Assembly (NCBI GenBank): GCA_902781655.1
Contig: CACZJZ010000001.1
Coordinates: 174,898 to 238,897, forward strand
DNA from: an uncultured Lachnospiraceae bacterium
Lineage (GTDB): Bacteria > Bacillota > Clostridia > Lachnospirales > Lachnospiraceae
Length of the DNA: 64,000 nucleotides
Direction of reading: 5' to 3'
Each line of letters opens with the position of its first letter. Positions within the stretch are counted from its first letter, which is position 1. Both the position numbers and the translations under genes were made by a program. The notes beneath the pieces are model-generated. The model did not search any database. It saw nothing but the letters and a program-made list of their open reading frames with translations, and had not been told where the DNA came from. Shown here in pieces: positions 51,543 to 61,276 of this stretch.

Positions 51543-53789
51543 TTAAAGCCTGGGCTTTGAACCCTTGCCGTCCCGATTCGCGGATTTCAGGTGATTCAAA
51601 TCAAGTTCCCGGTCCTTATACTGTATCGTAGTGGTTTCCAGATTCTTTGTAAAGTAAACATCCTCCAGCTTATCTCCTGCTGTCAGTTTCATGCCGCGTA
51701 CGCCGATGGCAGTCTTTTTCTTCACCGGGATCTGATCAATAGGAAACTTGAGGAAATATCCCTTCTGCGTCTGGAGGACAATGTTCTGCTGCTCATGTTG
51801 ATAGACCGCCACCCGCATCAGCTCGTCGCCCTCGCCAAGCTGAGTAGCCTGTACAGTCCGCTTGACGACATCAAACTCCCCGCCATCCACAATTTTCATC
51901 ATAGCCAGCCGGGTGATGAAGATCAGCTGATAGCGGTTGATCTCTGACTGGCCCGTGACAAAAATCAGACTCTCTTTTGCAGAGACATAATTGCTGACAT
52001 TATCCACCGGGATTCCCTTGTCCCGCAGCTTTCCACAGGGAAGATCTGAAATGCGCACGGTATGCATTTGCCCGAGATTCGTAAACAGGCATACTCTCGC
52101 GTCACTGCGTGTCTGGAAAACCCAGCGGTTTTCGCTTTCTACCGTTTCCCTGTTCCTTTCATAGGTGGAGACATCAATCGTTCTGGCGTAGCCGAACCGG
52201 TCCATGACAAAATATACATCCACAGGTTCTTCTTTCACAGTCACCGCCACCGGAGTCTGTTCCTGCGTAATTCCTGTCCTTCTCGGCTTCCTGAACGCAT
52301 CCCGGATCGCGCGCAGATCCTTCTGAATCACCATGGTCATGGATCCCTGGTTCTCCAGAATATCCTCATAGCGATAAATATTGGCCACCGTCTGTTCATG
52401 CTCCCTGACCAGCGCATCGAGTTCCAGGCCGATCAGCTTGTATAGCCGCATGTCCAGAATTGCATCCGCCTGCGCCTCCGTGAACTTCAGCTGTGCTGCC
52501 ATGGCTTTCGATTCTCCGCTGCGAAATGTAATTCCATCTGTACAGCCGTTCACCAGACAGTTCTTTGCCATCGGGCGATCCTTCGACCCCCGAAGAATCT
52601 CGATGACCAGATCGATCACGTTGCAGGCCTTGATCAGGCCCTCCTGGATCTCCCTGCGCTTCTGCTCTTTCTCCAGAAGGTTGGTGTACTTGCGGCGCAC
52701 AATATCAAACTGAAAATCCACACTGGCCTTCAGAATGGATTTGAGATTCAGAGTCTCCGGACGCCCGTCCCGGATTGCCAGCATGTTGACGCCAAACGTG
52801 TCCTCGAGCCTTGTTCTGGAATACAGCAGATTTTCGAAATTCCGGACATCCGCTCCTTTCTTCAGCTCAATGACTATGCGGATTCCCTCCTTGGAGGACT
52901 GGTTTGTGATATCGACAATATCATTCGTGAGATGCTGCTCCTGCAGTGCCGCCGTATCTGCGAGAAATTTACCGATGCCGGCGCCGATCATGGTATAAGG
53001 GATCTCTGTCACCACGACATTGACATGACCGTTCTTCAGCTTCTCCTCCTTCACTCGCCCCCGAATCCGGATTTTTCCGGTTCCGGTTGCATAAATCTCC
53101 CGCAGATCCTTCTCATTCACTACAAGACCGCCCGTTGGAAAATCCGGTCCCGGCAGATATCGCATGAGTTCATCCACTGTGATATCCGGATTCTCCAGAT
53201 ACGCATTCTCCGCATCAATGACCTCCGCCAGGTTGTGCGGAGGCGTGCTGGTCGCCATGCCAACTGCGATTCCCTCGGAACCGTTTATCAGAAAGTTCGG
53301 GATCCGCACCGGGAGGACCGATGGCTCCTTTTCTGTCTCGTCAAAATTAGGGACAAAATCGACCACATCTTTATCGAGATCAGCCAGAAACGCCTCCTCA
53401 GTAATTTTGGAAAGCCTCGCCTCGGTGTAGCGCATGGCAGCAGCGCCGTCTCCCTCGATCGTGCCGAAATTGCCGTGCCCGTCCACCAGCGGCACTTCCT
53501 TCTTGAAATCCTGTGCCATGACCACCAGACAGTCATAGATGGAGCTGTCTCCGTGGGGGTGAAATTTGCCCATGGTATCGCCCACGATTCGGGCGCTCTT
53601 GCGATATGGTTTGTCAGAGCGGATGCCCAGCTCGGCCATGTCATACAGAGTCCGCCGCTGCACAGGCTTTAGTCCGTCCCGGATGTCAGGAAGTGCACGT
53701 GAGACAATGACGCTCATGGCATAATCAATATAAGATTTCTGCATTAGCTCGCTGTATTCGCTGTGAATGATATGTTCCCTGACTAGCAT
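51543..53789 (-). CDS. parC: DNA topoisomerase IV subunit A (ParC-like type IIA topoisomerase)
   Basis: A 748-aa type IIA topoisomerase A subunit that cuts and rejoins DNA for decatenation. The breakage domain includes HPHGDSSIYDCLV and the catalytic Tyr in AMRYTEARLSK. The C-terminal beta-pinwheel has no QRRGGKG gyrase box; the nearest segment is CGKLRDKGIPVDN. That, the size and pairing with parE point to topoisomerase IV rather than gyrase. ATG 53789 (MLVREHIIHSEYSELM) with GAGGTAG upstream; the frame extends to 53855. Confidence 0.88.
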   Translation of the reverse strand: MLVREHIIHSEYSELMQKSYIDYAMSVIVSRALPDIRDGLKPVQRRTLYDMAELGIRSDKPYRKSARIVGDTMGKFHPHGDSSIYDCLVVMAQDFKKEVPLVDGHGNFGTIEGDGAAAMRYTEARLSKITEEAFLADLDKDVVDFVPNFDETEKEPSVLPVRIPNFLINGSEGIAVGMATSTPPHNLAEVIDAENAYLENPDITVDELMRYLPGPDFPTGGLVVNEKDLREIYATGTGKIRIRGRVKEEKLKNGHVNVVVTEIPYTMIGAGIGKFLADTAALQEQHLTNDIVDITNQSSKEGIRIVIELKKGADVRNFENLLYSRTRLEDTFGVNMLAIRDGRPETLNLKSILKASVDFQFDIVRRKYTNLLEKEQKRREIQEGLIKACNVIDLVIEILRGSKDRPMAKNCLVNGCTDGITFRSGESKAMAAQLKFTEAQADAILDMRLYKLIGLELDALVREHEQTVANIYRYEDILENQGSMTMVIQKDLRAIRDAFRKPRRTGITQEQTPVAVTVKEEPVDVYFVMDRFGYARTIDVSTYERNRETVESENRWVFQTRSDARVCLFTNLGQMHTVRISDLPCGKLRDKGIPVDNVSNYVSAKESLIFVTGQSEINRYQLIFITRLAMMKIVDGGEFDVVKRTVQATQLGEGDELMRVAVYQHEQQNIVLQTQKGYFLKFPIDQIPVKKKTAIGVRGMKLTAGDKLEDVYFTKNLETTTIQYKDRELDLNHLKSANRDGKGSKPRL

Positions 53790-53923
53790 AGCTACCTCAC
53801 ATATTCCGCCCTGTTCCGCGGTCCTCTGGTCGTTCGTTTCTGCAGCAGAATTCAAGAAATGTGATTTCTGTCAAAGTCTGTCAGAAATCCGCTGCAGCCC
53901 GGCCTGTCCTCTTCCGACTGTCA

Positions 53924-55852
53924 TCACGCATCAATATCTGCGTCATTCGCATGTGCATGGATAAACTCTCTGCGCGGTGGCACATCGGATCCCATCAGAA
54001 GTTCCGTCATGTCAGATGCCATTCTGGCGTCATCAATCTGAATCTGCCGCATCACACGGTTCTCCGGATCCAGCGTGGTCTCCCAGAGCTGCTGCGGATC
54101 CATCTCTCCCAGGCCCTTATAGCGCTGCAGCGTGAAACTGCCCTTGTGCGTTCTGCGGTATTTTTCCAGCGCATAATCGTCGTAAAGATATTCCCCGCCC
54201 TTGCCGGACTGCGGAACTACCTTATAAAGCGGAGGCATTGCCACATAGACATGTCCCTCGTAAATCAGCTCCGGCATGAACCGATAGAACAGCGTCAGCA
54301 GCAGGGTAGAGATATGGGCACCGTCCACATCCGCATCGGCCATGATCACAATCTTGTCATAGCGGAGTTTTGTGATGTCAAAATCATTGCCATATCCCTC
54401 CGAAAACCCGCAGCCGAACGCATTGATCATCGATTTAATCTCCGCGTTGGCGAGCACCTTGTCAATGGAAGCCTTTTCCACATTGAGAATTTTGCCGCGG
54501 ATCGGCATAATCGCCTGATACATACGATTTCTTGCCATTTTGGCGCTGCCGCCTGCGGAATCTCCCTCGACAATAAAGATCTCGCACTGCTTCGGATCCC
54601 GGCATTCGCAGTTGGCCAGCTTGCCGTTGGAATCAAAGGAATATTTCTGACGACCAAGCAGATTGGTCCGGATCGTTGCCTCGGATTTCCGGATTTTGGC
54701 TGCTTTCTCAGCGCAGCCGATGACTGACTTGAGCGTCTCGAGATTCCGGTCGAAATACCGCACCATCTCATCGCCGGTCACCTTGGCCACAACGCGGGCT
54801 GCATCCTGGTTGTCCAGCTTGGTCTTGGTCTGTCCCTCGAACCGGGGATCCGGATGCTTGATGGATACAACCGCAGTCATGCCGTTGCGCACGTCAGTCC
54901 CGGTGAAATTGGCGTCCTTTCCCTTCAGTATGCCAAGATCCCTGGCATACTGATTGATAATCTGTGTAAACTGCGTCTTGAATCCCGTGATGTGTGATCC
55001 ACCCTCTGCATTATAGATATCATTGCAAAATCCCAGGACCTCCTCATGAAACTCATTGACATACTGGAGGGCTACTTCCACCGCGATGCCCTCGCTCTCC
55101 CCCTGAAAATAGATTATATCGGTCACCGGTTCATTCGATTTATTCAGATCCCGGATGAAACCGACGATACCGTCCGGCTCATGAAAGGTAATTTCTTCCT
55201 CCGTGCCCGGCCGCCGGTCTCTGTACAGGATCGTCAGATCCGGGTTGAGATAGGCTGTCTCATGCAGATGACTCTTTATCTCATCTTCCTTGAATCTTGT
55301 TTTCTCAAAAATCTCCCCATCCGGGAGAAAATTGATGGTTGTTCCAGTTCCGCGTGTTTTCCCGACGACAGGAAGAAGTCCTTCCTTCAGATCCTGTACC
55401 GGCACGCCGCGCTCATAACGATCCTCGTACACAAACCCGCCGTTTCTGACGGTCACGGTCATCCGGGCAGAGAGCGCATTGACGACGGAGGAACCGACAC
55501 CGTGAAGCCCTCCACTCGTTTTATATGATTTATTGTCAAACTTCCCACCGGCATGCAGCGTTGTGAGCACCACACGCTCCGCACTGACGCCCTTCTCATG
55601 CATACCCACCGGTATGCCGCGTCCATTGTCCTCCACCGTGCAGGAACCGTCCGCTTCCAGTGTGACATGAATCGTATCGCAAAAGCCGGCGAGATGCTCA
55701 TCAACAGCATTATCGACGATCTCATAGATCATATGGTTGAGGCCCCGCGTTGATGTACTGCCAATATACATGCCGGGGCGCATGCGGACTGCCTCCAGCC
55801 CCTCCAGAACCTTAATGCTGCCGGCGTTATAATTTGTGTCTGTCTTCGTCAA
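53924..55852 (-). CDS. parE: DNA topoisomerase IV subunit B (ParE-like)
   Basis: The 642-aa ATPase subunit, partner of the gene 134 nt downstream. It has the GHKL ATPase blocks (EIVDNAVDEHLAG, DNGRGIPV, YKTSGGLHGVGSSVVNALS) and the TOPRIM EGDSAGGSAKMARNR and MADADVDGAHI. Start is TTG 55852 with GGAGGAA 6 nt upstream. GyrB and ParE are hard to separate by eye; ParE follows from its partner. Confidence 0.9.
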   Translation of the reverse strand: MTKTDTNYNAGSIKVLEGLEAVRMRPGMYIGSTSTRGLNHMIYEIVDNAVDEHLAGFCDTIHVTLEADGSCTVEDNGRGIPVGMHEKGVSAERVVLTTLHAGGKFDNKSYKTSGGLHGVGSSVVNALSARMTVTVRNGGFVYEDRYERGVPVQDLKEGLLPVVGKTRGTGTTINFLPDGEIFEKTRFKEDEIKSHLHETAYLNPDLTILYRDRRPGTEEEITFHEPDGIVGFIRDLNKSNEPVTDIIYFQGESEGIAVEVALQYVNEFHEEVLGFCNDIYNAEGGSHITGFKTQFTQIINQYARDLGILKGKDANFTGTDVRNGMTAVVSIKHPDPRFEGQTKTKLDNQDAARVVAKVTGDEMVRYFDRNLETLKSVIGCAEKAAKIRKSEATIRTNLLGRQKYSFDSNGKLANCECRDPKQCEIFIVEGDSAGGSAKMARNRMYQAIMPIRGKILNVEKASIDKVLANAEIKSMINAFGCGFSEGYGNDFDITKLRYDKIVIMADADVDGAHISTLLLTLFYRFMPELIYEGHVYVAMPPLYKVVPQSGKGGEYLYDDYALEKYRRTHKGSFTLQRYKGLGEMDPQQLWETTLDPENRVMRQIQIDDARMASDMTELLMGSDVPPRREFIHAHANDADIDA

Positions 55853-55935
55853 GACTGTTCCTCCGCGATCCTCTCAAGTCACATACAGCCACCACTCCCA
55901 CAGAAGAGCGGCGGCTGCACCAGAAAAACTCTGCC

Positions 55936-56817
55936 TCACAGATTGTCGTAATCCAGCTTCTTTGAACAGGCGACCGCCAGGGCTCCCGGCCCGATGTGGC
56001 AGCAGATAGAAAGTGAAAGATTTGCCTCCTCCACCTTGAAGTTCGGGAACGCCGCCTGCACTTCGTCCATCCAGAGTTTTCCTTCTTCCGGAATATTGGC
56101 ATGAACCGCATATAAGAAGCATGTCTCCGCCTGCGTTCCGCCATACAAGGTTTCGATATCGTGTCGTATCGCGTTCAGCATCGTATTCTTTCCCTGCGCG
56201 GCTGTGCGTGCCTTGGAAAATGCATCCAGCCGCTCCCCCTTGATTTGCAGAACTGGTTTGATCCGCAGCAGAGTTCCGATCGCAGCAGCTGCCGGCGTGA
56301 TTCGTCCGCCCTTCTTCAGGTATTTCAGGGTGTCCACCATGATATAGATGCTGCTGTCAAATTTTACCCGTTCCAGGATATTCCTGATTTCCTGCGCTGA
56401 TTTACCGCGCTTTGCAAGCTCCAGCGCATCCATGACCGATGCCTTTTGTGTCACGGATATTCTCTGGTTGTTGACGACCTCAACCCTCCCCTCATAATCG
56501 CTGGAAAGCATCATTGCGCTCTGACAGGACCCGGAAAGCCCGGAACTCATTGGGATATATACGATCTGCTCGTATTCCTTCAGGACTTCATCCCAAAGCT
56601 TCAGAATTTCCGTGGGAGCAGGCTGGCTGGTCAGCACGGATTCATCCGCTGCAAGCCGGCGAAAAAATTCATCCCTCGTGAGATTGATATCCTCATAGTA
56701 GGTAGTTCCATCGTCGCCGAACATAAACGGCATTGGCACGACAAAGCATCCGAGCGCTTTCGCGTCCGCCTGCGTGATTCCGCTGTTACTGTCCGTCACT
56801 ACTGCTACTCTTGCCAT
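55936..56817 (-). CDS. DegV family fatty acid-binding protein (FakB-like)
   Basis: A 293-aa DegV-family protein. VTDSNSGIT and SQPAPTEIL form the fatty-acid head-group site, with SGLSGSCQSA and YLKKGGRI as further family blocks. DegV proteins present bound fatty acids to the kinase FakA, which is encoded about 4.5 kb upstream on the same strand beyond recG and an inserted segment. FakB function is likely but genomes of this group carry several DegV paralogues. Confidence 0.92.
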   Translation of the reverse strand: MARVAVVTDSNSGITQADAKALGCFVVPMPFMFGDDGTTYYEDINLTRDEFFRRLAADESVLTSQPAPTEILKLWDEVLKEYEQIVYIPMSSGLSGSCQSAMMLSSDYEGRVEVVNNQRISVTQKASVMDALELAKRGKSAQEIRNILERVKFDSSIYIMVDTLKYLKKGGRITPAAAAIGTLLRIKPVLQIKGERLDAFSKARTAAQGKNTMLNAIRHDIETLYGGTQAETCFLYAVHANIPEEGKLWMDEVQAAFPNFKVEEANLSLSICCHIGPGALAVACSKKLDYDNL

Positions 56818-56916
56818 GTTCTATCCCCCGTTTTCAGAGACTGCCGGTTTTCTGAGCCCTGGTAAATGCCGCATTCCGGCCTCTTTCGGCAAAATACATA
56901 CGAAGTCATTATCATA

Positions 56917-59013
56917 TCAGATAGAACGAAAGTCAACCGATTTTAACATCGCGCTGTCAAGCCGCTCCCGGATCCTGCGGTGCTCCGGTGCAGAGAGTTC
57001 CGGATCCATCTGTAGCATCCGTCCTGTCAGATCTGCCGCCAGATGGAGCAGATCCGCATCCCGGTATATGTCCGCCAAAGCAAAACCAAGTTCTCCGCTC
57101 TGCCGCACACCGAACAAATCCCCCGGCCCTCTCAGCTTCAAATCCTGCTCTGCAATATAAAAACCATCGTCCGAATGCTCCAGAATTTCCAGCCTCTTAG
57201 GCTTCTCCTGCGCCGCACTGTCGTACATAAAAATGCAATACGACTGATCTGCTCCCCGTCCGACCCTTCCCCTGAGCTGATGCAGCTGGGACAGACCGAA
57301 CCGCTCGGCATTCTCAATCATCATCACGGTCGCACGCGGTACGTTGATGCCCACCTCAATTACTGTGGTCGATACCAGAATATCCACCTGATGGTCTGCA
57401 AAACGGTTCATAATCCGCTCTTTTTCGGCCGGTTTCATTCTGCCATGCAGAGATTCGATCACGATATCCTTTGGCAGTTTCTGTCGCAGCTCCGCTGTAC
57501 AGTCGGCGACATTTCTGACCTCCGTAGTCTCACTTTCTTCCACCGCCGGACAGATGACATAAGCCTGGTGTCCTTCATGAATCTGTTTTACAAGAAACCG
57601 GTAGACCTTTTCCCTCCATTCTTCACTCAGCACGGTATTCCGGATCGGCTTGCGGTTCTTCGGCATTTCCTTCAGCAGGGACACGTCCAGATCTCCATAC
57701 AGGATGATGGCGAGCGTCCGCGGAATCGGTGTGGCGCTCATCACCAGAATTGGCACGCTGGTCCCCTTTCCGGCGAAAGCCTCCCGTTGTCTCACCCCAA
57801 ATCGATGCTGCTCATCCGTGATCACCAGACCGAGATCATGGAAATCAAGCTTCTCCTGAATCAGCGCCTGTGTCCCGATCACAACATTGGCAGATCCGTC
57901 GTGAATACTATCATATGCTGCCCGACGTGCCTGCCCGCGTACCGATCCGGTCAGGAGGACAGGTCTGAACGGCAGGTGATATTGTTCTGTCATGGCAGAA
58001 ATATCCCGCATATGCTGCTCAGCGAGGACCTCAGTTGGCGCCATCAGTGCACCCTGTCTTGCATTTGTCACCGTGAGTAACAGCGCGAGAAATGCCAGAA
58101 TTGTTTTGCCAGATCCAACATCCCCCTGCAGCAGCCGGTTCATCACATGCGTACTGCAGAGATCCGCCCTGATTTCCTCCCATGCACGCCTCTGATCAGA
58201 AGTCAGCTCATAAGGAAGCTGTTCAATCAGCCTCTCCGGTTCCGCCGTCTGGATCATCGGCCTCGGATTCGTCTCATCCCGGACTGCATCTCCGTTGGTA
58301 CGCATACCGAGCAGAAAGAAAAAAAATTCATCGAAAGAGAGACGCCTGACCGCATTCTCAGCTTCCTGCATGTTTTCCGGAAAATGAACCGTCTGATATG
58401 CCCTTTCCTCATGCATCAGCCCGTTTTCACTCAATGTCTGCTCCGGAAGATATTCCGCCCGGAAATCCACGCCCACCCCTGTTCCATCCTCCACGTGATC
58501 CCAAACTTCCCGCATGATACGAATGATCAGTTTGTTCTTTAAGCCCTGTGTGAGCGGATATCTCGGCAGAAATGTCCCTGCGAGCTGTGTATACTCCTCC
58601 GGTGTATAAAGACCCGGCTGTTCCATGTAGCGATTTCCGTTCTGGCTCTGCTGCAGTCTGCCCCTGACAACGAAGGTGCTGCCCGGCTTTACTCTCTGCT
58701 TCAAATACGGCTGGTTAAACCATGTCAGACGAAGAAAGCCACCGTCATTCCCAGCCCGAAAGTAAGTCACTGACTTTCCAGCAGAATGAAAAGTTGTCCC
58801 GCTTCCGACGATGGTGACGCGAAGGGCAACCTGCTCTCCAGTCTCCGCCTCCGCCAGGCTGACCGGCTCCGGAAAGAAATCATACCCTTTCGGAAAATAT
58901 TGGATCAAATCTCCGACCGTTTTCAGATTTTTCCTTGCAAGGAGCGTCGCTGTCTTTGGTCCCACTCCTTTGACCCCGAACAGCGGACTCTCCACCGTAA
59001 GCGCGCCGGCCAT
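56917..59013 (-). CDS. recG: ATP-dependent DNA helicase RecG
   Basis: RecG remodels stalled forks and branched DNA. The 698-aa protein begins with an OB-fold wedge domain (residues about 1-150). Superfamily 2 helicase motifs follow: Walker A GDVGSGKTILA, the DEAH-box variant DEQH in VITDEQHRFGVRQR, MSATPIPRTLA, and the C-terminal QLHQLRGRVGRG with the RecG end region. ATG 59013, GGAG upstream. A LexA-box-like site lies between its promoter and start. Confidence 0.97.
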   Translation of the reverse strand: MAGALTVESPLFGVKGVGPKTATLLARKNLKTVGDLIQYFPKGYDFFPEPVSLAEAETGEQVALRVTIVGSGTTFHSAGKSVTYFRAGNDGGFLRLTWFNQPYLKQRVKPGSTFVVRGRLQQSQNGNRYMEQPGLYTPEEYTQLAGTFLPRYPLTQGLKNKLIIRIMREVWDHVEDGTGVGVDFRAEYLPEQTLSENGLMHEERAYQTVHFPENMQEAENAVRRLSFDEFFFFLLGMRTNGDAVRDETNPRPMIQTAEPERLIEQLPYELTSDQRRAWEEIRADLCSTHVMNRLLQGDVGSGKTILAFLALLLTVTNARQGALMAPTEVLAEQHMRDISAMTEQYHLPFRPVLLTGSVRGQARRAAYDSIHDGSANVVIGTQALIQEKLDFHDLGLVITDEQHRFGVRQREAFAGKGTSVPILVMSATPIPRTLAIILYGDLDVSLLKEMPKNRKPIRNTVLSEEWREKVYRFLVKQIHEGHQAYVICPAVEESETTEVRNVADCTAELRQKLPKDIVIESLHGRMKPAEKERIMNRFADHQVDILVSTTVIEVGINVPRATVMMIENAERFGLSQLHQLRGRVGRGADQSYCIFMYDSAAQEKPKRLEILEHSDDGFYIAEQDLKLRGPGDLFGVRQSGELGFALADIYRDADLLHLAADLTGRMLQMDPELSAPEHRRIRERLDSAMLKSVDFRSI

Positions 59014-59048
59014 CTCATGCTCTCCTTCTGATTTCGTCTCGTCATCCC

Positions 59049-59060
59049 GTACATATGTTC
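59049..59060. promoter_or_regulatory. LexA-box-like site upstream of recG
   Basis: GTACATATGTTC on the plus strand (GAACATATGTAC on minus) differs by one base from GAAC-N4-GTTC and shares the ATAT centre of the lexA-locus box. It lies 7 nt after the recG -10 element. Confidence 0.45.
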
Positions 59061-59067
59061 GATTTCT

Positions 59068-59095
59068 ATTTTATCACAGGAATCCGTGTAAACAA
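59068..59095 (-). promoter_or_regulatory. recG promoter
   Basis: Minus strand TTGTTT (59095-59090), 16-nt spacer, TAAAAT (59073-59068). Confidence 0.5.
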
Positions 59096-59182
59096 AGCCG
59101 GAAAATAGAAGATACGTGAAAAACTCTTTACCTGATTGTTTGTTTGCGTCCGTTATTTCTTCATCCGGACACGAACTTCAAC

Positions 59183-59220
59183 ATCGGACGGCTGCTGTCA
59201 ATTGACAGCGGCCGTCCGAT
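59183..59220. repeat. 38-nt palindrome
   Basis: Two 19-nt arms meet at AATT with a single T/G imperfection. No T run follows on either strand, so it is not a clear terminator; it may be a DNA site of the inserted segment. Confidence 0.75.
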
Positions 59221-59564
59221 TCCAGACAATAATACAGCATCCGGGAAAAGAGAAACAGCAAAGACGGTCCATGATATTTGCCAGAAGTCCGCATAATATG
59301 CCGTTTGACGAAGAAGCGTTTTGTACAATTCTGGAAAAGCTTCGGTGCGAAAGAATGCAGCACGAAAGGTGAATTGATCATAACACTGATCACAGTGTAT
59401 TTCTACATATTTGCATCAATTTACTGATTAGTTTCGCATTTTCGCAAAATTAGCCGAACATCCATATGGATTTTTAGGCAATAACAATACATGGCCGTTT
59501 TCCTGGAACATCAAAGCTGTTCCCATCCGGGCAACAAGCTGTCGAACGTGAGAGGAGAACCGCT

Positions 59565-60533
59565 ATGAATCAGAAAAGAACAATCACCGTCAGCGATGTC
59601 TGCCAGAAGTGGCTGGAGGAAGTGCGCGGCTCCGTGCGGAGCTCGTCTATCCTGCAGTATGATCTTGTTGTACAAAAATATATTCTACCGGGCATCGGTA
59701 ATATTCCGGCGGCAAAGCTCAACAGCGACGAGCTGCGTGCTTTTCTCGACCATCTGCTGCGGGATCCCTCCTACCATGGGAAACCGCTGTCTGTGTCAAC
59801 TGTCTTCCAGATCCGTACCATCCTGAAAATGATTCTGACCTTTGGCGAGGATCAGAATGTCATGCCGCGGATCAGACTGCGCTACCGCATTCCATCCGGC
59901 TCCGGCAGAATGGGGCGCTGCCTTCCGCCGGAGGATGCGCGGCAGATTGAGCGGGCGCTCTCAGGATGTCAGGAACCGCGTCTGTATGGTATTTTACTCT
60001 GTCTCGACATGGGGCTTCGGCTCGGCGAACTCTGTGCGCTGCGCTGGGAGGACTTTGACTTTGACAATCACCTCCTGAACGTGCGGCATACCGTAAAGCG
60101 GGAAGAGGTCAGAACACCTGATGGTGCGATTCGCAGCCGCTGGATAATCGGACTTCCGAAATCCAGTTCTTCCAACCGGCAGATTCCCATCCCGGCGCAT
60201 ATGGAGAATGATCTTCTGGCAATGTACCGTCTGGCTGCGGACAGCTCCTGTTACTTTTTGAACGGCAGATCCGACCGTTTTGTACAACCGCGCAGTTACC
60301 AGAGGACGTTCCGGGAATTTCTGGACAGAGAAGAGATTTCTCCTATCAACATTCATTCATTACGGCACAGTTTCGCCACAAGATGTATCCATGCAACGGA
60401 CGCGCGGACAGTGAGCGAGCTGCTCGGCCATTCTGATCCGACCGTAACAATGCGGCTTTATGTGCATACCACGATGGAGACAAAGAGAAAAGCAATGGAC
60501 GAAATGGAACGGAAGCGCATCCATGACGCATAA
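59565..60533 (+). CDS. tyrosine-type site-specific recombinase/integrase
   Basis: A 322-aa tyrosine recombinase. N-terminal SAM-like core-binding domain (about residues 8-100), then the catalytic domain: Arg in MGLRLGELCALRW, Lys in LPKSSSSNRQIP, His-x-x-Arg in HSLRHSFATRC, and His and Tyr in LGHSDPTVTMRLYVH. The pattern RxxK-HxxR-H-Y is complete, so it should be active. GAGAGGAGA lies before ATG 59565. It sits in a segment that interrupts the expected recG-fakA neighbourhood. No tRNA target is visible. Confidence 0.92.
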   Translation: MNQKRTITVSDVCQKWLEEVRGSVRSSSILQYDLVVQKYILPGIGNIPAAKLNSDELRAFLDHLLRDPSYHGKPLSVSTVFQIRTILKMILTFGEDQNVMPRIRLRYRIPSGSGRMGRCLPPEDARQIERALSGCQEPRLYGILLCLDMGLRLGELCALRWEDFDFDNHLLNVRHTVKREEVRTPDGAIRSRWIIGLPKSSSSNRQIPIPAHMENDLLAMYRLAADSSCYFLNGRSDRFVQPRSYQRTFREFLDREEISPINIHSLRHSFATRCIHATDARTVSELLGHSDPTVTMRLYVHTTMETKRKAMDEMERKRIHDA

Positions 60534-60691
60534 CGGCATATTATGCGTACTCAATCTCAGCCGCACCGGCGGAATTCTTTTCATCCCGATACGGTCATCA
60601 TCGCCCGTATCAGGAATCTGTCCGCCTTGCAGTTATATCATACATCTCATTCATCATGTTGATCCGGATGGATCAGGAGGGAGGGACCATC

Positions 60692-60871
60692 ATGACCCAA
60701 ACAGCTTACTGCAGCGATTTTCTTTACCGCAGCCGCACCGGACAGATTGACCCGGAGGCGGCGCTGGAAATGCTCCAGAAAGAACTGGAGCAGGAACGCT
60801 TAGGAACCATGCGCCCTCTTGACAATATTCTGAACGATCTGATGGAGGTATGCGCAGCATGGGAAAAATAG
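60692..60871 (+). CDS. small acidic protein of unknown function (59 aa)
   Basis: Start ATG 60692 is supported by GGAGGGAGGG 5-8 nt upstream. The protein is acidic and helical (DPEAALEMLQKELEQERLG, PLDNILNDLMEVCAAWEK), with no known domain. It overlaps the next small gene by 13 nt. The size, tandem overlap and position beside an integrase recall small regulatory or toxin-antitoxin pairs, but nothing in the sequence proves it. Confidence 0.6.
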   Translation: MTQTAYCSDFLYRSRTGQIDPEAALEMLQKELEQERLGTMRPLDNILNDLMEVCAAWEK

Positions 60872-61149
60872 TATATCTCACCGGCAGTGCCGAAAACTCT
60901 CTCTATGATCTGCTGCTTCTATCTCATCAGACAGGAAAAGATCGACAGAACGAGCTGTTTCGGGAGGCTTCCAGCATCCTGCACGACAGCTCCGCACTGC
61001 TCAGGCATGCAAGATCGCTTCCAATGCCATCTATGGCAGAGCAGGTTTGGGTGACCACAATCGGGTCGGTGGAAATCTTCTTCCACGAAGTTCCCCGCTA
61101 TCACAGAATCAACATTCTTCGGATCAGCTACCCAGACGCGGAGCTGTGA
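60859..61149 (+). CDS. small protein of unknown function (96 aa)
   Basis: ATG 60859 has GGAGG 10 nt upstream, inside the preceding small gene. The 96-aa product reads as alternating helices and strands (KIVYLTGSAENSLYDLLLLS, helical middle, then VWVTTIGSVEIFFHEVPRY, INILRISYPDAEL) and has no signal or membrane segment. Not recognised. The pair is followed by hairpins that end the transcript. Confidence 0.6.
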   Translation: MGKIVYLTGSAENSLYDLLLLSHQTGKDRQNELFREASSILHDSSALLRHARSLPMPSMAEQVWVTTIGSVEIFFHEVPRYHRINILRISYPDAEL

Positions 61150-61205
61150 ATCCGAACGGCAGGAATCATCTATGCGACATTATGTCCTTGTGCTTTCTCC
61201 GTAAG

Positions 61206-61229
61206 GTCCTTGAAACAAGGACATATTTT
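61206..61229 (+). terminator. terminator-like hairpin after the small gene pair
   Basis: GTCCTTG (61206-61212), loop AAA, CAAGGAC (61216-61222), then ATATTTTG. Confidence 0.6.
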
Positions 61230-61238
61230 GTATAGAAA

Positions 61239-61276
61239 AGAACGCCCGGATACAAAATATTGTATCCGGGCGTTCT
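61239..61276 (-). terminator. strong terminator of fakA, possibly bidirectional
   Basis: A perfect 17-bp stem (61239-61255 with 61260-61276), loop AATA. On the minus strand it is followed by TTTTCT; on the plus strand by TCTCTCC. Confidence 0.88.

Larger units (their letters stand above)
59014..59564. other. 551-nt intergenic region upstream of the integrase
   Basis: Contains the recG promoter and LexA-like site at its left end, a 38-nt palindrome (59183-59220), a small hairpin ACACTG/CAGTGT near 59383, the perfect 12-bp palindrome ATCCATATGGAT (59460-59471) and a GGAAC/GTTCC hairpin near 59505-59522. No convincing gene or RNA gene is visible. An ORF of 33 codons at 59271 lacks a good ribosome site. 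The density of palindromes suggests recombinase or regulator sites. Confidence 0.6.

Noticed and set aside
55886-55917. Hairpin CAGCCACC/GGCGGCTG as terminator of degV
   Set aside because: The stem includes a wobble and a long loop, and no T tract follows on the minus strand.
59136-59372. Small plus-strand frame upstream of the integrase
   Set aside because: It runs through the 38-nt palindrome, and neither its first codon nor the internal ATG 59271 has a convincing ribosome site; the product has no recognisable features.
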